Source: Pseudomonadota bacterium (lineage in GTDB: Bacteria; Pseudomonadota; Gammaproteobacteria; QQUJ01). From it: a stretch of 64,000 bases of DNA. The position numbers and the translations under genes were made by a program. This document shows positions 33,751-42,192 of this stretch, one piece after another (within the stretch, counting starts at the first letter, position 1; every line of letters begins with the position of its first letter). The notes below the pieces were generated by a model. It had not been told where the DNA came from. It was given only the letters and a program-made list of their open reading frames with translations, and did not search any database. The DNA lies in contig QQUJ01000023.1 of the NCBI GenBank assembly GCA_008501635.1, forward strand, positions 79,428-143,427, written 5' to 3'.

Positions 33751-36213
33751 GTGTTACGCCGTCTGCTCGTCAGCTATCGGATCGTGCTGTGCCTGACCAC
33801 CCTCGTGGTGGTCCTGGCCACCTATGCCGCGCCGGTACAGCAGATCGAGCAGTGGGCGTTGCGTCTCGCCATGTCATTGGTACCGGTGGCCCCGGTCAGC
33901 CAGCGAGTCACCGTAGCCACCGTCGACAGCGAGGCCATCCAACGATTTGGCCCCTGGCCCTGGCCGCGTGATCGCATCGCCTCGGTGGTCGACCAGCTGC
34001 ACAAGCTGGGTGCCCGCACCATCGGCCTGGCCTTCCCGCTTGCCGAACCGCAGACACCGGCCCGCCTGCCCGAATATCAGGAACAAGCCGTCGGCCTGCC
34101 CAAAGACGCACGCGACCGGGTACGTGACTGGCTGCGCCGGCTCGATACCGATCGCATCCTGGCGCAATCGCTGCAGCGCGCGGGAACGGTCGTGCTGGGC
34201 GCGGATCGCGGGGTTCCGGGCCAGCGGCACGAGGCGCTCAGTTGGCCGCTGAAACCCGCCGGTGCCGGAGGGCTTCCTGGCGCACTCGCACCCCTGATGG
34301 CGGCGCCCAGCGCCAAGGCGCCGCCCGATCGCCTGCCGTTGCCCGAGTTCAACCAGGCGGCCGCCGGCATCGGACATCTGGAAACCATGAGTGACAGCAC
34401 GCCTACCGGATCACGCCTCGCCTGGCGCGAAGGCGAGCGATTGATCCCCTCCTTCGCCCTGCGGGTGGCGATGAACGGTCTTGCCTTTCGCGAAGCCGAT
34501 TTGACGCTCCTCCCCAACGGCCGTCTGCAATTGGGGCGGAATCCGGTAACGACCGCCACCGACTGGGTGGCCTACCCCCCGCCTGCCGAGGCGCGCAACG
34601 GGCAAAGCGCGGTTGAAGAGGTCCCGATCATGTCGCTCTGGACCCGCAGCGATGCCTCGCGCTCGGTGCGTAACCGGGTGGTGCTGTTCGGCCCCGTGGC
34701 GCCGGAATCGGTGGCGCCGGTGACCGCACCCGGCGGCTATCAGCTGGCGCCGGTACTGTGGCAGGCGCACACCGTGGCCGCGTTGCTGAACCGTTCGGCG
34801 CTGGATGTGCCGGCCTGGTTCCACGGTTCCCAGCGCGGCCTGTTGCTGGGAATACTCCTTTATCTCGTGCTGCTGCCGGCGCGCTGGCATGGGCGTATCG
34901 GGTTGCTGATCGGGGGCGTCGGCACCCTGGTCCTGCTCAACTCCGGTGTGCTGGTTCTGGTAACGCAGGGACAGTGGCTGCCGGTGACGATCCCCAGTCT
35001 CTTTCTGCTCGGCGGTCAGGCCGCGCTCTTCTCCAACCAGCGCCACGCCTCCCGCCTTACCGCGATGCAGCGACGCACCAGTGATGCGCTGCGCACTCTG
35101 GCCGAAAACCTGATGAATCAGGGCAGGCTGGATCTCGCCTACGAACGCCTTTGCCAATGCCCGCCGGGAAGGGAGACTCTCGAACCGTTCTACCATCTCG
35201 CTCTTGAGTTCGAGCGCCGGCGCCAGTTCAGCAAGGCGCTCGCTTCCTATGACCGGATTTCTGAGATTGACCCGGCCTACCGCGATGTGGAGAGCCGTCG
35301 TCAACGTTTCCGCACCGTCACCCACCATGCATCGCTGACGGGAACCAGCGGCAGCAATGCCACCACGGTGGTGATGGTCAACGACCCCACCATCGAACGC
35401 CCGGTGATCGGCCGCTATCACATCGAGTGCGAACTGGGACGAGGCGCCATGGGTGTGGTCTACCGCGGCGTCGATCCCAAGATCGGCCGCAAAGTGGCCA
35501 TCAAGTGCCTCGCCTTCACCGAGGAGTTCGAGGGTCATGAACTCGAGGATATCCAACGCCGCTTCCATCGCGAGGCCGAGGCTGCCGGCAGGCTCGATCA
35601 TCCCAACGTGGTCACCGTCTACGATGTCGGCGAGGAGCACGATCTGGCCTACATCGCCATGGACTATGTGGAGGGCAGCAGCCTCGAGGCCTACACCCAT
35701 CCCGACCACCTGCTGCCGGTCGAGGAGGCGCTGGAGGTTATCGCCCAGGTGGCGGAAGCGCTCGATTATGCCCATAGCCGCAATGTGGTCCATCGCGATA
35801 TCAAACCCGGCAACATCATCTACAACCGTGACACCGGTGTTTTGAAGGTGACCGATTTCGGCATCGCCCGCCTCACCGACGAAAGCAAGACCAAATCGGG
35901 CTCGATTCTCGGCAGCCCGGCCTATATGTCGCCCGAGCAGGTGGCGGGCAAGAAAGTGGACGGGCGCTCGGATCTGTTCTCGCTCGGCTCCACTCTCTAT
36001 CAGCTGCTGACCGGCGAGCTGCCGTTCACGGGCGACTCCGTGACCAACGTGCTCTATCGCATCCTCAACGAAAAACCCAAAGCCGTAACGCGCCTGCGCC
36101 CGGAACTCTCCACGGGTTTGAGCCGCCTGGTAAGCCGTACGCTGAACAAGGATCCGAAGAAACGCTACCAGAGCGGTGCCGCACTGGCCGAGGCGCTGCG
36201 CCGCTGCATCTGA
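33751..36213 (+). CDS. CHASE2-domain membrane serine/threonine protein kinase
   Basis: 820 residues, GTG start. Order: N-terminal membrane helix; CHASE2-type extracytoplasmic sensor (about 25-340, with VTVATVDSEAIQRFGPWPWP and LGARTIGLAFPLAEP); three membrane helices (about 365-430); a TPR-like helical linker (about 440-515, LDLAYERLCQCPPG and FSKALASYDRISEIDPAYRD); Hanks-type kinase (about 553-815). The kinase has all catalytic elements: GRGAMGVVYRG, VAIKCLA, VVHRDIKPGNI, DFGIARL and SPAYMSPEQVAGK. It should phosphorylate cytoplasmic Ser/Thr targets in response to an envelope signal. The FHA gene follows 361 bases later. Confidence 0.92.
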   Translation: MLRRLLVSYRIVLCLTTLVVVLATYAAPVQQIEQWALRLAMSLVPVAPVSQRVTVATVDSEAIQRFGPWPWPRDRIASVVDQLHKLGARTIGLAFPLAEPQTPARLPEYQEQAVGLPKDARDRVRDWLRRLDTDRILAQSLQRAGTVVLGADRGVPGQRHEALSWPLKPAGAGGLPGALAPLMAAPSAKAPPDRLPLPEFNQAAAGIGHLETMSDSTPTGSRLAWREGERLIPSFALRVAMNGLAFREADLTLLPNGRLQLGRNPVTTATDWVAYPPPAEARNGQSAVEEVPIMSLWTRSDASRSVRNRVVLFGPVAPESVAPVTAPGGYQLAPVLWQAHTVAALLNRSALDVPAWFHGSQRGLLLGILLYLVLLPARWHGRIGLLIGGVGTLVLLNSGVLVLVTQGQWLPVTIPSLFLLGGQAALFSNQRHASRLTAMQRRTSDALRTLAENLMNQGRLDLAYERLCQCPPGRETLEPFYHLALEFERRRQFSKALASYDRISEIDPAYRDVESRRQRFRTVTHHASLTGTSGSNATTVVMVNDPTIERPVIGRYHIECELGRGAMGVVYRGVDPKIGRKVAIKCLAFTEEFEGHELEDIQRRFHREAEAAGRLDHPNVVTVYDVGEEHDLAYIAMDYVEGSSLEAYTHPDHLLPVEEALEVIAQVAEALDYAHSRNVVHRDIKPGNIIYNRDTGVLKVTDFGIARLTDESKTKSGSILGSPAYMSPEQVAGKKVDGRSDLFSLGSTLYQLLTGELPFTGDSVTNVLYRILNEKPKAVTRLRPELSTGLSRLVSRTLNKDPKKRYQSGAALAEALRRCI

Positions 36214-36273
36214 CCGAGGTGGTCCGGGCTGATACAAAGAGCCCTGCGGAATCAGGGGTTGGTAAAATAGTTT

Positions 36274-36386
36274 CAACGTGAAGACGCCAAGGCGCAGAGT
36301 TCGCCAAGATTGGGAAATTGGAGGATGGCACCGCAAGGACCCTGTTTTCTTTACGCACTTTGAATCTTGGCGTCTTTGCGTTGAGA
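36274..36386. repeat. Inverted ACGCCAAG-type repeat between kinase and FHA genes
   Basis: The left arm CAACGTGAAGACGCCAAGG (36274-36292) pairs with the right arm TCTTGGCGTCTTTGCGTTGA (36365-36384), with about 70 bases between. The motif AACGCAAAGACGCCAAGA recurs as an extragenic repeat in many genomes (recalled). A degenerate single copy, ACCGCAAAGTACCCAAGGTT, lies at about 45123. The rest of 36214-36574 holds only the FHA promoter. Confidence 0.7.
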
Positions 36387-36510
36387 TAATTCAATGCAGT
36401 TGAAGGGCGATTGGCCGAGAAGCGAAGCCTGAGTGAGATTTCGGCGTCTGCGGTGGTTTCCCAGCATTTCGTCCCGCCGGCCGCTATCCACAGATTCTCC
36501 CGATTAGCCT

Positions 36511-36519
36511 TGCTATAAT
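36511..36519 (+). promoter_or_regulatory. Extended -10 promoter of the FHA gene
   Basis: TGC-TATAAT is a perfect -10 box with an extended TG element, 56 bases before the FHA ATG. The -35 position is weak, which the extended element can offset. Confidence 0.55.
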
Positions 36520-36574
36520 CCCCCGACCGCCGTCGCCGCACGGCCTTAGTTGCCGCAGGAATTCAATCGCCGCC

Positions 36575-36934
36575 ATGCCCAAACTGGTCAAGATCGTCAA
36601 CGGGGTTGTCGTTCGCGAATACCCCCTCGAAGGCAAAGAGATCACCATCGGCCGTGCCGCCAAACATCCGATCCAGCTCGATGACTCCACCGTGAGCAGC
36701 CTGCATGCGCGCCTGCAGATTCTACCCAGCGCCTACCTGGAGGGTTTCAACGACGTGTGGCTGGAAGACAAGAACAGCACCAACGGCACGCTGATCAATG
36801 GGCGGCGCATCACCCGCGAACGGCTCAAGCACGGCGATGTCATCGGTATCGGTGCCCACAAACTGGAGTTCATCGACGAGGCCAACCTGGGTACCGAAAC
36901 CACCCGCCTGTTGCTCAACGATACCCGCGACTGA
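36575..36934 (+). CDS. FHA-domain phosphothreonine-binding protein
   Basis: 119 residues, made almost entirely of one FHA domain. The conserved contacts are visible: ITIGRAAKHPIQLDD (the Gly-Arg), TVSSLHARLQI (the Ser and His), and DKNSTNGTLINGRRI (the Asn-Gly turn). It has no membrane segment. FHA domains read phosphothreonine, so the nearby CHASE2 kinase is the obvious writer or partner. It has its own promoter and lies 48 bases before ppiB, so it may be co-transcribed with that gene. Confidence 0.92.
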   Translation: MPKLVKIVNGVVVREYPLEGKEITIGRAAKHPIQLDDSTVSSLHARLQILPSAYLEGFNDVWLEDKNSTNGTLINGRRITRERLKHGDVIGIGAHKLEFIDEANLGTETTRLLLNDTRD

Positions 36935-36982
36935 CCTTTTGTCAGGCGTCACCAGGCCCCAACCTCCAACCAAGGAAACCCA

Positions 36983-37495
36983 ATGAGTGATCAACAACCC
37001 CGCGTAGTGCTGAAGACCAACCACGGTGACATCACTGTAGAGCTCAACGCCGAGAAGGCGCCGAAAACCGTAGCCAACTTCATCCAGTATGTGCAGGATG
37101 GCTTCTTCGACGGCACGGTCTTTCACCGGGTGATCAAGGGTTTCATGATCCAGGGCGGTGGCTTTGACGCCGACATGAAACAGAAAGCGACCCGCGAGCA
37201 GATCAAGAACGAGGCCGACAACGGCCTGACCAACAAACGCGGCACCCTCGCCATGGCCCGCACCCAGGTGGTGGACAGCGCCACCGCGCAGTTTTTCATC
37301 AACCTGGTCGACAACGGCTTTCTCAACCACCGTGATCCCACGCCACAGGGCTATGGCTACGCGGTATTCGGTGAGGTCGTCGACGGCATGGAGACGGTGG
37401 ATGCCATCGCCAACGTCCCGACCGGCAACAGCGGTTTCCATCAGGATGTACCGACCGAGGTGGTGGTGATCGAGAGCGCCACGCTCGTTGAATAA
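36983..37495 (+). CDS. ppiB: Cyclophilin-type peptidyl-prolyl isomerase, cytoplasmic
   Basis: 170 residues without a signal peptide, the usual size for PpiB. RBS AAGGA precedes ATG 36983. Catalytic and binding residues are in [16 protein letters not shown] (Arg and Phe), [12 protein letters not shown] (Gln and Phe) and the final [15 protein letters not shown]. It accelerates prolyl isomerisation during folding in the cytosol. A DnaJ-related gene follows closely, which makes a small folding cluster. Confidence 0.95.
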   Translation: MSDQQPRVVLKTNHGDITVELNAEKAPKTVANFIQYVQDGFFDGTVFHRVIKGFMIQGGGFDADMKQKATREQIKNEADNGLTNKRGTLAMARTQVVDSATAQFFINLVDNGFLNHRDPTPQGYGYAVFGEVVDGMETVDAIANVPTGNSGFHQDVPTEVVVIESATLVE

Positions 37496-37526
37496 CCGCT
37501 AGCGCGGGGTTATACCGGTACCTGAA

Positions 37527-38111
37527 ATAGCCCCACTGCTGGCGAAACTGCGGGAACTGCTGACTGCGAACGCTCAGGGACTGCGGGAATACGAGCTGAT
37601 CCGCCGGCTGCGCGAGGATCGTACTCCCGGTTTTCCCGCGGGACCGCTCAGTGACCCGGTGGTACTGTTTCAGAGCCACTTCCTGCTACGCCATGCGCTC
37701 TATCGACTGCGCGATCAATACCTCCAGGAGGGCAGCGCGCTTCTGGAGATGAATGCCCTGGAGATTCGTCTCGCGGACTACCGCGAAGGCGGCAACGGTA
37801 TCGCGCTCCACGATCCGCTGCGCGCTTATTACGACGACCTTGCTCACCTGGAGACGACCGATCGTGACGAGGTGGAGCGACTGCTGACCCGGTTCTGGGA
37901 ACGACTGGCCGCCAACGAACGCCGCCAAGCGGCGCTGGCGGTGCTCGACTTGGCGGATCCGGTGGATCATGACACCATCACGCGCCGCTACCGCCGTCTG
38001 GCCCAGCGCCACCATCCGGACCGCGGCGGTGATTCAATCCGATTCCGCGCCATCCGCAGGGCGTTCGAGACGCTGCAGAAATCCGCACCCCCGGGAACCC
38101 AACGTAAATGA
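37527..38111 (+). CDS. DnaJ-related protein with J-domain at the C-terminus; start codon unclear
   Basis: Family-like coding sequence begins around 37512-37533 (PLLAKLRELLTANAQGL, then REYELIRRLRED), but no ATG, GTG or TTG exists in frame between the stop at 37500 and GTG 37659. I place the start provisionally at ATA 37527 (194 residues). GTG 37659 would remove 44 conserved residues. The body (HFLLRHALYRLRDQYLQEG, LLTRFWERLAANERRQAALAVL) matches the DNAJ_related family. The C-terminal J-domain keeps HPDRGGDSIRFRAIRRAFETL. It may act as a co-chaperone of DnaK. It overlaps uup by 4 bases. Confidence 0.8.
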   Translation: MAPLLAKLRELLTANAQGLREYELIRRLREDRTPGFPAGPLSDPVVLFQSHFLLRHALYRLRDQYLQEGSALLEMNALEIRLADYREGGNGIALHDPLRAYYDDLAHLETTDRDEVERLLTRFWERLAANERRQAALAVLDLADPVDHDTITRRYRRLAQRHHPDRGGDSIRFRAIRRAFETLQKSAPPGTQRK

Positions 38112-39991
38112 GCCTGATTCGCCTGCGCGACATCGACCTGACCATCGGTAACCAGATCGTCCTCGATCGGGTCGCGCTCAACGTCGAACAGGGCGAGCGC
38201 ATCGCTCTGGTAGGCCGCAATGGTGCCGGCAAAACCACCTTGCTGCGTATCATCGAAGGCGCACTGGCCGCCGACAGCGGCGAGCGCGTCGCCGACCCCA
38301 GCGTACGCATCGCACGTCTCGAGCAGGAGGTGCCGCGCAGCGCCGCCGGGCGCAACGTCTTCGACGTCGTGGCCGATGGACTGGGCGAGATCGGCACTCT
38401 GATCCAACGTCATCACGACCTCAGTCACGCACTCGCGAGCGGCGACGAAACCGCGCTCGCCAAACTCGACCGCGTCCACCACGCCCTGGAGGCTGCCGGC
38501 GGCTGGTTGCTCAACCAGCGGGTCGAGGCAACACTCTCGCGCCTGAAACTCGATCCCGATACCCCGTTCGACAGTCTCTCCGGCGGACAACGCCGACGCA
38601 CGCTGCTGGCCCGCGCCCTGGTGATCGAGCCTGATGTGCTGCTGCTCGACGAACCGACCAATCACCTGGACCTGACGACCATCGAGTGGCTGGAACAGGA
38701 ACTGCTCAAGTTCAACGGCACGGTGATCTTCGTGACCCACGACCGGGTATTCCTTCAGCATCTCGCCACCCGCATCGTCGAAATCGATCGCGGCTGGCTG
38801 ACCGACTGGCCTGGCGACTACGCCAACTACCTGCGCCGGCGTGAGGAGCGCCTGGCAGCCAAACAGGCTGAACAGGCACGCTTCGACAAAAAACTCGCGG
38901 CAGAAGAGGTCTGGATCCGCCAGGGCATCAAAGCACGGCGCACACGCAACGAAGGTCGGGTACGGGCCCTGGAGCGCATGCGCCAGGAGCGCGGCCAACG
39001 CCGCAACCTGGTGGGGAACGCCAGGCTGCACATCGCCGAGGCGGAGCGCTCTGGTCGCTCGGTCATCGAGGCCGAAGGAATCAGCTTCCGCTACGACGGC
39101 ACCACGCTATTCAGCAATTTCTCCACCACCATTCTGCGCGGTGACAAAATCGGCATCATCGGTCCCAACGGTTGCGGCAAGAGCACACTGCTGCGTGTGC
39201 TGTTGGGCGATCTGCAGCCCACCGGCGGCACCGTGAAACACGGCACCCGATTGGAGATCGCCTATTTCGATCAATTTCGCGCCCAACTCGAAGAAGAACG
39301 CAGTGTCATCGACAACGTAGCGCACGGCAGCGAGCGCATCACCCTCGGTGGCCAATCACGCCACATCATCAGTTATCTGCAGGATTTCCTCTTCACCCCG
39401 GAGCGGGCGCGCAGCGCCGTGCGCAGTCTTTCCGGTGGTGAACGCAACCGTGTGCTGCTCGCACGGCTCTTCACTCAACCGGCCAATGTATTGGTGCTGG
39501 ACGAACCCACCAACGACCTCGACGTGGAGACCCTCGAGCTGTTGGAGGAGCGTCTCACGGAGTTCGGCGGCACCGTACTGCTGGTCAGTCACGACCGGGC
39601 GCTACTCGACAATGTGGTCACCAGTACCATGGTCTTCGAAGGAGACGGTGAACTCCGCGAGTACGTGGGCGGTTACGAAGACTGGTTGCGGCAACGCAAA
39701 GCGCAAGCCACCGGCTCCACCCGCACAGCAAACTCCGCCCCCGTCGTCAAAAGCGCGACCGCCGCTGCGCGCAAGTTGAGCTACAAAGAACAACGGCAAC
39801 TGGATCAGCTGCCCGGGAGAATCGAAAGCCTCGAAACCGAGCAGGCGTCGCTGCACCAGCAGCTCGGCGATCCGGCACTCTATCGCGAGCAGAGTGCGAA
39901 TGTAACGCTGCTGCAACAGCGCTTGAGCGTCATCGAAGAAGAACTGGCACTGGCGTATCAGCAGTGGGAGGCGTTGGAATCAAAACAGTAG
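38108..39991 (+). CDS. uup: ABC-F ATPase Uup
   Basis: 627 residues, start ATGA overlapping the DnaJ-related stop. Two ABC modules lack membrane domains: Walker A GRNGAGKTT and GPNGCGKST, signatures LSGGQRRRTLLARAL and LSGGERNRVLLARL, and Walker B LLLDEPTNHLDL and LVLDEPTNDLDV. An inter-domain linker of basic helices lies between them (about 240-310). The C-terminus after an Ala/Ser linker is a coiled coil (SYKEQRQLDQLPGRIESLE), the branched-DNA-binding domain typical of Uup. Uup limits precise transposon excision and acts on ribosomes or replication intermediates. Confidence 0.94.
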   Translation: MSLIRLRDIDLTIGNQIVLDRVALNVEQGERIALVGRNGAGKTTLLRIIEGALAADSGERVADPSVRIARLEQEVPRSAAGRNVFDVVADGLGEIGTLIQRHHDLSHALASGDETALAKLDRVHHALEAAGGWLLNQRVEATLSRLKLDPDTPFDSLSGGQRRRTLLARALVIEPDVLLLDEPTNHLDLTTIEWLEQELLKFNGTVIFVTHDRVFLQHLATRIVEIDRGWLTDWPGDYANYLRRREERLAAKQAEQARFDKKLAAEEVWIRQGIKARRTRNEGRVRALERMRQERGQRRNLVGNARLHIAEAERSGRSVIEAEGISFRYDGTTLFSNFSTTILRGDKIGIIGPNGCGKSTLLRVLLGDLQPTGGTVKHGTRLEIAYFDQFRAQLEEERSVIDNVAHGSERITLGGQSRHIISYLQDFLFTPERARSAVRSLSGGERNRVLLARLFTQPANVLVLDEPTNDLDVETLELLEERLTEFGGTVLLVSHDRALLDNVVTSTMVFEGDGELREYVGGYEDWLRQRKAQATGSTRTANSAPVVKSATAAARKLSYKEQRQLDQLPGRIESLETEQASLHQQLGDPALYREQSANVTLLQQRLSVIEEELALAYQQWEALESKQ

Positions 39992-40103
39992 CACGCCGGG
40001 AACAAGGGCTCGCGATACGCGAGATGGCCGCGACAGGGACAGACCCTAGCGCTGTGCACTGACCGCTTGCTCGGCAAGTCAGGCAACGCATCCAGGTTCA
40101 GAG

Positions 40104-40712
40104 AGCCTGACAAACCGCCGCAACGGTGAGGGAATCCTCATCCACGATTCCGCCCCACCGATGCGCGATCCCAACGGGCGTGTGCGTGGCGCGCCTCATC
40201 TGCGTGCCTGCCCTGCGCAGCACGATCCGCTGACCGCTCCGCGCAACCGCCGTGAAGTCGAACAGCGGCTCGAGGAACCCGTCACCTCCGCACGCGAGCT
40301 TGGCGTCCATCACGCGCTCCGTTACATCGCTCTCGACAACTTCAACCCCATCACAGACACCTGCGGCCACGACGCCGGCGGCAAGCTGTTGCAGCAGGTT
40401 ATCTTTCTCCTCAGCAAGCGTGTACGTGGCACGAGCCCTGTGTGATCTGATTGGGAATTTTCGCTTCACGTGGCCGGAACAACCGTTCGAGATCGGCGCC
40501 GGCACAGGTGTCGCTCCGATCACGCCCGAAGTGATCAACACATCGCAGATCATGAGCCAGGCCGATGCGCCTGCTGCCTTGCCAAGAACTTGGTCGCAAT
40601 CGAGTGCAGCTTGCAGGGCTACGCCATTGCCAAACCGCAACCGCTGCTTGAGGCCATCCGGTGGTTATCACAGCAAGAGGGCGAAACTTCGCCAACCGGC
40701 GCTACAGCATAG
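40104..40712 (+). pseudogene. Remnant of a PAS-GGDEF-EAL cyclic-di-GMP gene
   Basis: Recognisable family pieces follow each other in shifting frames. There is a PAS end (HDSAPPMRDPNGRVRGA), a GGDEF start (AQHDPLTAPRNRREVEQRLE), YIALDNFNPITDTCGHDAGG, then EQPFEIGAGTGVAPITPEVI and SQIMSQADA, and finally what looks like an EAL end (GYAIAKPQPLLEAIRWL). The GGDEF motif itself, most of EAL and part of PAS are deleted, and at least two frame changes are needed to join the parts. No product is expected. It is followed by the terminator shared with the cold-shock gene. Confidence 0.85.
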
Positions 40713-40724
40713 ACCTTACCCGAA

Positions 40725-40756
40725 TAAAAACCCCGCCGTTGCGGCGGGGCTTTTGT
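40725..40756. terminator. Bidirectional terminator (cold-shock gene and pseudogene)
   Basis: CCCCGCC-GTTGC-GGCGGGG is flanked by AAAAA on the left and CTTTTGTT on the right, so it has T tracts on both strands. It lies 24 bases beyond the cold-shock gene stop. Confidence 0.9.
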
Positions 40757-40779
40757 TACCACTTATGGTTGGTGCGGAA

Positions 40780-40986
40780 CTACGTGATGATACTGACACC
40801 GGAAGCCTGCAAACCCTTCGGGCCGCGCTCCACCTCGAACGTCACCTTCTGCCCCTCATTGAGCGTACGGAATCCCTCGGACTGAATCGCCGAAAAATGA
40901 ACGAACACGTCCTCACCACCCTCCTCCGGAGAAATGAATCCAAACCCCTTTGCATCATTGAACCACTTCACTGTTCCTGTTTTCAT
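40780..40986 (-). CDS. Cold-shock-domain protein (CspA family)
   Basis: 68 residues from ATG 40986, preceded by AAGGGG. RNP1 KGFGFISPE and RNP2 DVFVHFSAI are intact, and the ends [11 protein letters not shown] and GLQASGVSI are typical. It binds single-stranded RNA/DNA and melts structure in mRNAs at low temperature. The mRNA has an unusually long leader (about 105 bases from the predicted promoter), as in cold-inducible csp genes. Terminated at 40725-40756. Confidence 0.95.
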   Translation of the reverse strand: MKTGTVKWFNDAKGFGFISPEEGGEDVFVHFSAIQSEGFRTLNEGQKVTFEVERGPKGLQASGVSIIT

Positions 40987-41097
40987 ACTCAATAACCCCT
41001 TACTAACTCTTATCGTAATCAAGTTTTGTGCTGCACACTTCGGGACCGCCCCTCCGATTTTTCGATCACTTGGCGCCCAAAGCAAACAACCTCAGGC

Positions 41098-41126
41098 AGT
41101 ATAGACATTCATTTGTAGGCTTTCTA
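41098..41126 (-). promoter_or_regulatory. Promoter of the cold-shock gene, with long 5' leader
   Basis: On the minus strand: TAGAAA (41126-41121), 17-base spacer, TATACT (41103-41098). Transcription would start near 41091 and give a leader of about 105 bases before the ATG, comparable to structured cold-shock leaders. The leader sequence has no ORF. Confidence 0.55.
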
Positions 41127-41238
41127 TGGGCTATTTATTGCGGCACTGCGACAAAACCCATTCAGTTCTGTCCCCTGCAAGAGACATTTCCGCCCCGTTA
41201 AAAAGGCCCTGATTGCCGTATCGCCATACCAGTCGCTT

Positions 41239-41247
41239 TGTTAGAAT
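41239..41247 (+). promoter_or_regulatory. Extended -10 promoter of the HDOD gene
   Basis: TGT-TAGAAT, an extended -10 element, lies 46 bases before the HDOD ATG. No good -35 is seen. Confidence 0.4.
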
Positions 41248-41292
41248 CGGGCACAATTTCAGGCATTTACATTCAGGGGGAGAGGCGTACGC

Positions 41293-42162
41293 ATGAACAG
41301 CAAGGAACTGGTTGCAAGGGTTGCACAGCTGGTTTCATTGCCGGAGGTCTGCCACCGCGTCAATGAAATGTTGAATGATCCCAACTTCACATCGAACCAG
41401 GTTGGACGCGTAATCCGACTCGACCCCGCACTTACTGCTCGTTTGCTGAAGATTGTCAACAGCGCTTTGTACGGCTTTCGTTCGCGCATCGATACCGTCT
41501 CACAGGCGGTTACCATTATCGGCCTGGAAGAGTTGCGTTCGCTGGTAATGGCTTCGTCGGCGAACGTGGTCTTTAACAAGATTTCCACTGATCTGGTGGA
41601 TATGGATTCGTTCTGGCATCACAGCGTCTACACCGGTCTGGTATCACGCAATCTTGCGGCGCAGTGCAATCTGCCCGGACGCGAAACGATCTTTCTGACG
41701 GGGCTGCTGCACGACGTCGGGCAACTGGTGATCTACAGCCAGCTACCGAATGAAGCAAGCATCATCCTGGCGCAATGCGACGACCAGGAGAAAACGCTGT
41801 GCAGTATCGAGCGCGAGGTGCTTGGTTTTGATCACGCCGAAGTGGGCGCGGAACTGCTCAAATTGTGGGATTTGCCGCAAAGCCTGTGGGAACCGGTACG
41901 CTACCACCACACGCCAATGAAAAGTGAAGCGTTTCCGCAACAGACCGCGCTCCTGCATATCGCCAATGCCATCGCCAATACCATCGAGCCCATTCTGAAG
42001 AGCAGCACGCCGCCGGCCTCGACGGCGCCGCTCGTCGATCATGCTGCCTGGGAGATCACCGGACTCAGCGACGATGTGGTCGATCCGGTGACGCGCACCG
42101 TCAACCTGGAGTTGCTTGATGTCCTGGAAGTCATCTGTCCAGCCATTCCGCCGCACGCTTGA
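41293..42162 (+). CDS. HDOD-domain signalling protein
   Basis: 289 residues, ATG 41293 after GGGGGAGAGG. The HDOD fold spans residues of about 1-200: LVSLPEVCHRVNEMLND, LDPALTARLLKIVNSALYG, AVTIIGLEELRSLVMA. HDOD proteins resemble HD-GYP phosphodiesterases. Here some HD residues persist (LTGLLHDVGQLVIYSQ, VLGFDHAEVGAELLKLW, VRYHHTP), but the full catalytic GYP motif is not seen. A role in signal transduction, often linked to cyclic-di-GMP, is likely; the partner is unknown. Monocistronic. Confidence 0.9.
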   Translation: MNSKELVARVAQLVSLPEVCHRVNEMLNDPNFTSNQVGRVIRLDPALTARLLKIVNSALYGFRSRIDTVSQAVTIIGLEELRSLVMASSANVVFNKISTDLVDMDSFWHHSVYTGLVSRNLAAQCNLPGRETIFLTGLLHDVGQLVIYSQLPNEASIILAQCDDQEKTLCSIEREVLGFDHAEVGAELLKLWDLPQSLWEPVRYHHTPMKSEAFPQQTALLHIANAIANTIEPILKSSTPPASTAPLVDHAAWEITGLSDDVVDPVTRTVNLELLDVLEVICPAIPPHA

Positions 42163-42192
42163 TCCGGTGTGCCGCGCCCCCATCAGGACACG

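Noticed and set aside
34411..36336. A 641-codon open frame on the minus strand opposite the kinase gene
   Set aside because: It mirrors the kinase reading frame, shows no family motif and has no RBS; long antisense frames are expected in GC-rich DNA.
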